A DNA stretch of 5,306 bases from an uncultured Oscillospiraceae bacterium (GTDB lineage: Bacteria; Bacillota; Clostridia; Oscillospirales; Acutalibacteraceae). Positions within the stretch are counted from its first letter, which is position 1; every line of letters begins with the position of its first letter. The notes below the pieces were generated by a model. That model was not told the DNA's origin. It was given only the letters and a program-made list of their open reading frames with translations, and ran no database searches. This document shows positions 5,297 to 5,306 of the stretch, in pieces. The stretch is from positions 1-5,306 of the forward strand of contig URRG01000194.1 in assembly GCA_900550095.1 (NCBI GenBank), written 5' to 3'. Made by a program: the position numbers and the translations under genes.

Positions 5297-5306
5297 TATG
5301 ACAACA

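Noticed and set aside
2062..5306. Possible microcin B17-like or other RiPP cluster around tldD/tldE
   Set aside because: No precursor peptide, cyclodehydratase, dehydrogenase, radical-SAM enzyme or exporter is visible. tldD/tldE pairs are widespread outside RiPP clusters.

Overview
The window looks like ordinary chromosomal DNA from a Gram-positive Clostridia-type bacterium. A Lachnospiraceae-like gut anaerobe is my best guess. The reasons are roughly balanced base composition, strong AGGAGG-type ribosome binding sites, short gaps between co-directional genes, and the protein families present. This placement is inference; there is no rRNA or other taxonomic marker here.

Layout. (1) Bases 1-150, minus strand: the first 50 residues of an OmpR-type response regulator, cut by the window edge just before its phospho-acceptor aspartate would appear. 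Its upstream DNA carries three similar ~11-bp repeats in helical phase (191-235), a plausible autoregulatory operator. (2) Bases 151-792: about 640 bases with no securely identified gene. This stretch holds candidate promoters in both directions, a doubtful 100-codon minus-strand reading frame with its own good ribosome binding site (452-754), and a structured stretch (559-665) whose segments can pair in mutually exclusive ways, like an attenuator in the leader of the next gene. (3) Bases 793-1965, plus strand: a RodA/FtsW-like SEDS peptidoglycan glycosyltransferase of 390 residues. (4) Bases 1996-2028: a 15-bp perfect hairpin with a 3-base loop between convergent genes, probably terminating both. 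(5) Bases 2062-5023, minus strand: a compact operon tldD - tldE(pmbA) - DUF3006, with gaps of 14 and 20 bases, led by a candidate sigma-A promoter at 5177-5205 and a leader of about 147 bases. (6) Bases 5054-5306: non-coding, with that promoter, a small leader hairpin, and possibly half of an upstream gene's terminator.

How the parts work together. TldD (with the zinc-binding HExxxH and a C-terminal cysteine) and TldE (without them) should form the heteromeric TldD/E metalloprotease that cuts unfolded or modified peptides. The small DUF3006 protein is co-transcribed but its role is unknown. The SEDS protein would polymerise cell-wall glycan with a class B penicillin-binding protein encoded elsewhere. 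The response regulator presumably belongs to a two-component system whose kinase gene lies beyond base 1. Nothing in the sequence ties the three units into one pathway.

I found no CRISPR array, tRNA, rRNA, insertion sequence, phage gene or RiPP precursor. The items most worth a second look are the phased repeats at 191-235 and the 452-754 intergenic segment with its alternative RNA folds and overlapping reading frame. I see no convincing new multi-gene system.
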